Assembly: GCF_902141855.1 (NCBI RefSeq)
Contig: NZ_CABFVH010000049.1
Span: 1-36,591 of the forward strand
DNA: 36,591 nucleotides
Reading direction: 5' to 3'
Source of the DNA: Methylobacterium dankookense
GTDB taxonomy: Bacteria; Pseudomonadota; Alphaproteobacteria; Rhizobiales; Beijerinckiaceae
In this document: one piece after another, positions 32,978 through 36,591 of the stretch
Layout: each line of letters begins with the position of its first letter
Numbering within the stretch: the first letter of the stretch is position 1
Notes under the pieces: generated by a model
Seen by the model: only the letters and a program-made list of their open reading frames with translations
Database searches by the model: none
Told to the model about the DNA's origin: nothing
Made by a program: the position numbers and the translations under genes

Positions 32978-34661
32978 TCAGGCGGTGCGCACGGTGGCCA
33001 GGAACCGGGACATTTCGGCCGTGAGCTGCTCCGACTGGCGCGAGAGTTCGGAGGCCGAGGCTAGGACCTGCGCCGCGGCCGCGCCCGTCTCGCCGTTCGT
33101 GGCCGCGACCCCGGCGATGTTCGAGGTGACCTCGCTCGTGCCGTCCGCCGCCTGGGCGACGTTGCGCACGATCTCCTGGGTCGCCGCGCCCTGCTCCTCC
33201 ACCGCCACGGCGATGCCGGTCGCCACGCCGCTGATCTCGCGGATGCGCGCGGCGATCGCGTCGATGGCCACGACGGCCTGGCCGGTCGAAGCCTGGATCT
33301 CGCCGATATGGCCGCCGATCTCGTCCGTCGCGCGGGCGGTCTGGCCGGCAAGCTCCTTGACCTCGGCGGCCACCACCGCGAAACCACGCCCAGCCTCTCC
33401 GGCCCGCGCCGCCTCGATGGTGGCGTTCAAGGCCAGCAGGTTCGTCTGGCTCGCGATGTTCGAGATCAGCGTCACCACGTCGCCCACCTTCGACACCGCG
33501 GCGCTCAGCGTCAGCACGAGCCCGGCGGCCTGGTCCGCCTGGCCGACGGCGGCCTGTGCGGCGGCGGCGGAACCGCTCACCTGCCGACCGATCTCCAGCA
33601 CCGACGAGCCGAGCTCCTCGGCCGCGGCGGCCACCGTGTTGACGTTCGACGCCGCCTCCTCGGCGGCGACCGCCACGTTGTTCGACTGCTCGGCCGCGCG
33701 CGGCGGTGCCTGCCATGCCCTGGGCTGTCGCCTGCAGCTCGGTCGCGGCGGCGCCGACCATGCCCACGATGCCGCCGACGGCTTGCTCGAAGGCGCCGGC
33801 CATCTCGCGCATGGCGGCCTTCCGCTGGGCCTCCGCGCCGGCCCTCGCCAGGGCGGTTTCCTCCTCCAGTTTGCGGGTTCGGAGAAGGTTGTCCTTGAAT
33901 ACCTGCACGGCGCCGGCCATGGCGCCGATCTCGTCGCGCCGCTCGGTGCCGGGGACGGTGACGGTCGCGTCGCCGCCGGCCAGCGCGCCCATCGTGTCCG
34001 TCATGCGGGCGATCGGGCGAGAGACCGCGAACAGGCCGAACAGGGCGGCGCAGACCGATGCGGCCACGGCAAGGACCGCGGCGAGGAAGGCGTTGCGGAT
34101 CGCCACCGCGGCGCGGGCCTCGCCCTGCTGACTCGCCGCCTCGGCGCCGCGCTTGTTCAGCTCGACGCCATCCTTCAACGCGCTCGTTCCTTCGCCGGCG
34201 AGCGCCGCGAGTTCAGGTTTGATCAGGTGGGCGAGCGCCTCTGCCTGGCGCCCGGCCTCCATGCTGGCGACGATGGCGAGCTCCTCCTTCCGGTACTCGG
34301 CCCAGGCTTTCGCGAAGCGCCGGTAAATGGCGCGCTCCTCGGTCGAGGCGATGAGGCTCTCGTAGGTCCTGCCCAGATGCGCGATGTCGGCCTGGACGTC
34401 CGCCAGGACCTTCTTGTTCTCGGCAAGGGCTTGGGGAGTCGGGGAGGCCACGACGAAGCGGTAGAGCTTGACCCGGTTGTCGCGGGTCGCGGTGTTGAGG
34501 CGGTTGATGACGTCGACCGACGGCAGCCAGTTCGTCGCCACTTCGTCGATGTTGTGTCGTATGACGACCAAGTCCGAGACGCCAAGGGTGGCCTGCCCGA
34601 CGGAGACCAAGGCGAGAGCCCCGGACAGGGTTGCGAGCTTGGATTTGATGGAGAGCCGCAT
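32978..34661 (-). pseudogene. Methyl-accepting chemotaxis protein with a frameshift before the signalling domain
   Basis: Part 1 (34661 to about 33695) has a membrane helix (8-30), a four-helix-bundle periplasmic domain (about 31-185), helix 2 (about 190-212, FLAAVLAVAASVCAALFGLF), a HAMP domain and AMREMAGAFEQAVGGIVGMV. Part 2 (about 33695-32978), one frame over, has AAEQSNNVAVAAEEAASNVN and the highly conserved hairpin IASQTNLLALNATIEAARAG followed by EAGRGFAVVA, then ends ATVRTA. The junction lies near 33690-33705 in a CG-rich run (GCGCGCGGCC) and fits one extra base. Intact, it would report to CheA/CheW through the hairpin. The ligand is unknown. Start ATG 34661 (MRLSIK) or GTG 34670. Confidence 0.85.
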
Positions 34662-35003
34662 GGACGTCACGTAGTGGTTGAGAGTTCCAGTGCGCGGGAT
34701 CGCGCCCTTCGAAGGCTGCCGAGATTAACCATTCGTGCGTTACGAAATGGCTGCCGGCTCTGCCGCTCGCGGTCACTTGAGCAGCGCTGGAAGGTCGATT
34801 TTCGGTCATCGGAAAGCGGGGCTCGGGTCCCGCCCGGGCGGAGGCGGTTGCCTCTCGCCCCGACAGGCGGCCGACGCGGGGCGGCGCGCGGGACGCGACG
34901 GCGGCGCGTTGAACCGAGCCGATCCCGGCAGCCCGTTGCATGTGCCTGCCCCCCTTGCGAGTAGCAGGCCTTTGCCCTCGCGAGGGTAAGAGAGACAGCG
35001 CGC
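34662..35003. other. Divergent intergenic region with a 12-bp palindrome
   Basis: About 340 bp between the chemoreceptor and DUF6157 starts, with no supported gene. CCCTCGCGAGGG at 34975-34986 is a perfect palindrome 17 bases before the DUF6157 ATG and could be an operator or part of a leader hairpin. A GGAAC-like stretch beside the chemoreceptor start is too close to the ATG to be its promoter. Confidence 0.4.
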
Positions 35004-35456
35004 ATGCGAACGATCAGGAACTCCTTCGTACTGGTCGGCGCGGACTGCCCGGTGACAGCGAGCGTCATCCCGCAGACCCGTGGAGGTGCACCAACCGTTC
35101 CCGCACTCCAGCACATGCTCCTTTCAGCCGATCCGTACCGGTACGATCACGAGGGTTTGATCTGGGAGGTGTACCGGCACCACAAGGCCATCCCACCGGC
35201 CGACGAGGTGAGCGCACGCGCAAGCCTGTTCAGCAGGTCCCATCCCTGCATGCGCGCCTCTATACTGCCCAAACGCTATGGTTGGGGCGTGCACTACGAT
35301 GAGGCTGGTCGGATCGCCATCGTGGGAATGGAGACCGGTCGCTACCGCGAGCTCGCCGCTTCAGAGCCGTCGATGGGCATCACTGTGGTTCGCGCCATGC
35401 GCAGCAAGAGGGCTCGGGAGGTTGTGACCTGTCTGGCTGGCTTTGGACCGGGCTGA
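35004..35456 (+). CDS. DUF6157 family protein, 3' end altered by an IS element
   Basis: This is a 150-residue protein. FVLVGADCPVTASVIPQTRG, DPYRYDHEGLIWEVY, FSRSHPCMRASILPKRYGWG and GRIAIVGMETGRYREL match the DUF6157 order: D-C-P at the start, S-x-G/H-P-C-x-R-x-S-x-L-x-K-R-Y-G-W-G in the middle and a final Y-x-x-L. Function is unknown; the conserved Cys and Arg suggest an enzyme. From about codon 142 on (LAGFGPG) the codons, including the stop, belong to the left end of the IS3 remnant. The natural C-terminus has therefore been replaced, but the conserved domain is complete. Confidence 0.75.
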   Translation: MRTIRNSFVLVGADCPVTASVIPQTRGGAPTVPALQHMLLSADPYRYDHEGLIWEVYRHHKAIPPADEVSARASLFSRSHPCMRASILPKRYGWGVHYDEAGRIAIVGMETGRYRELAASEPSMGITVVRAMRSKRAREVVTCLAGFGPG

Positions 35457-35837
35457 TTAAGAGGATCAGCCAGGACCGGAGGAGTCGGGCATGCGGCGAG
35501 GACAGAGGCCAAGCGCGGAGCAGGTTGTGCTGAAGCTGCGCCAGATTGAAGGTCAGACGGTGCAGGGCGAGAGCTTGGCGCTGGTTTAGCTAAGGAGGCG
35601 GAGATCTCCGAGCAGAGCTGAAGGACGAGTGCCTACACCAAGACATCTTCTACTCGATGCGGGAGGCGCAGATCGTGATCGGGCTGTGGCAGAAGACTTA
35701 CAACCGCGTCCGGCCGCGTTCGTCGCTGGGCTACCGACCGCCAGCACCCGTCAGCTTCGCGGATCTGGCCTTCCAGCTACCCATGGCCGCGACCATGCAG
35801 TCGCCTCTCACCTAGCCCGGTCCAAAATGACGGTCAG
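35429..35837 (+). mobile_element. Internally deleted IS3-family element
   Basis: From 35491 the sequence reads MRRGQRPSAEQVVLKLRQIE and continues QTVQGESLAL, the start of an IS3-type orfA. After a frameshift, AKEAEISEQS follows, and at about 35622 it joins directly to LKDECLHQDIF, the end of orfB. The orfB end continues with QKTYNRVRPRSSLGYRPPAP and stops at 35815. About 900 bp of the transposase is missing, so the element cannot move by itself. The ends share TTTGGACCGGGCT in inverted orientation (about 35442-35454 and 35814-35826). GTGAC occurs just outside both ends (35424-35428 and 35838-35842) and may be the target duplication. Confidence 0.75.
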
Positions 35838-35859
35838 GTGACATCCGCGGTTTCACTAG

Positions 35860-36099
35860 CATTTCACCCCCACGAGCGCGTCGTGGCTGAACTTGGTTGA
35901 GTGCTGGTTCGCGCTGCTGACCCGGCGCCGTCTGGAACGCGGCGCCTTCACCAGCACGGAAGACCTTGAAGCTGCGATCCAGAGCTACATCGCTGAGACG
36001 AACTGCCATTCCAAGCCGTTCGTCTGGACGAAGGCCGCCATTGACGTCCTTGCCAACGTCGCGAGGCTCTGCCAACGAACTTCTAACTCAGACCATTAG
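35860..36099 (+). mobile_element. C-terminal fragment of an IS630-family transposase
   Basis: The frame reads HFTPTSASWLNLVECWFALL, then RRRLERGAFTSTEDLEAAIQ and SKPFVWTKAA, and ends QRTSNSDH at TAG/TGA near 36099. HFTPTSASWLN-x-V-E-x-W-F with a downstream I-x-x-Y-I-x-x-x-N is the end of the IS630/Tc1-like DDE domain. The catalytic Glu-bearing block is present, but the earlier Asp residues and the N-terminus are absent. It abuts the IS3 remnant, which appears to have inserted beside or into it. Confidence 0.75.
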
Positions 36100-36591
36100 G
36101 TTATTGCTGTGCTGAAGCTGGTCTACTTTACACGCCTCCGGATGTCAGACCGTAGAGCGCGATACCCGCCGCAGAGGTCTACAATGTCATCTGCCGCAGG
36201 CGAGAGCCGGGGCTGTGCTGTGCCGGTCTTAAAGGCCACCCTGCGCCGGGCTTGTTCCAGGATGCAAGTCTGGACGCTTCGCGGCATCGTGTAGGCCGCA
36301 GACCCAGACATGAAGGAACTTCAGCCGGAGGCTGCGCTCGAAGCAGTCCTGCTGAGGGGCTACTACCTTTTCCATGACCTCCGAAACTGAGGGCAGCGTG
36401 CACCGAGAACCTACACAGCTTGTGGAGCTTGAACGCGCACGCTGACCTGAAGCGCCCGGGGCACGTGCGCCCCCTTCCAAAGCGAATGGAATACAGATCG
36501 AATAGTTGTCCTGGCGTTACTCCATCAGTAAGAATCGAGGATCCAAGGAAAAACCAGGGGGGCACGTGCACTCGATACTGCGCCCGTGCCC
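36100..36591. other. Right edge, no supported gene
   Basis: About 490 bp of lower-GC sequence past the IS630 fragment. Short frames on the minus strand (for example 36123-36311, MSGSAAYTMPRSVQTCILEQ) have no ribosome-binding site or known family. It may include the IS630 right end, but no terminal repeat could be paired. Confidence 0.45.

Noticed and set aside
34662..34690. GGAAC-N17-CGTC on the minus strand before the chemoreceptor
   Set aside because: The -10 element would overlap the start codon, and there is a mismatch in it.

Overview
The window is high-GC DNA that reads like an accessory stretch of a Methylobacterium/Methylorubrum-type alphaproteobacterium (Rhizobiales). The evidence is combined: HWE-family histidine kinases, NepR-like anti-sigma proteins, GGAAC-N16/17-CGTT promoters of the EcfG general stress response (GSR), several small DUF6894 proteins, a YidB protein, a DUF3597 protein and a CsbD protein. 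No rRNA, complete tRNA, CRISPR array or phage module was seen. The genus is inferred from gene content only.

Layout. 1-1150: gene-poor, with two IS21-type terminal repeats at the very start. 1210-4577 (minus): an ExaC/AldB-type aldehyde dehydrogenase with a possible FNR/FixK box upstream, then a diguanylate cyclase. 5139-6734 (minus): a DUF3606-like remnant and an overlapping three-gene envelope-stress operon (DUF3618, holin-like, unknown membrane protein), divergent from a CsbD gene at 6888. 7381-9230: small proteins, including a NepR-like protein translationally coupled to a receiver domain that lacks its phospho-acceptor. 9623-11133: a frameshifted sensor diguanylate cyclase. 11642-15142: a Crp/Fnr regulator followed by a GAF-PAS-HWE kinase. 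15679-17901: a CHASE3-PAS hybrid kinase. 18314-19324 (minus): a LOV-like HWE kinase without the photoactive cysteine, divergent from a DUF3597 gene that has a perfect EcfG promoter. 20169-22357: a Cys-rich secreted protein, a second NepR-like protein, a membrane protein and a YidB protein. 22477-27980: a broken thioredoxin-reductase-like flavoprotein, a YdcZ-type transporter, a glutamine amidotransferase with an in-frame stop, a YqcI/YcgG (GntA-like) protein and a CPA1-type antiporter. 28043-31630: a small unknown gene, a DUF2252 protein, and a two-gene cassette of a ComEC-like metallo-beta-lactamase and a four-helix membrane protein. 31674-34661 (minus): a metallophosphoesterase, a second one that is truncated and frameshifted, and a frameshifted chemoreceptor. 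35004-36099: a DUF6157 gene whose 3' end meets an internally deleted IS3 element, followed by an IS630 fragment.

Two themes stand out. One is stress signalling: two HWE kinases, a hybrid kinase, two NepR-like proteins, a pseudo-receiver, two cyclic-di-GMP enzymes (one degenerate) and EcfG-type promoters in front of small stress proteins. No PhyR or EcfG gene is present, so these would have to feed a core GSR circuit elsewhere. The other is decay or sequence error: about eight otherwise recognisable genes carry single-base frameshifts, an in-frame stop or missing ends, and both window edges carry insertion-sequence debris. Raw-read coverage would tell real decay from indel error.
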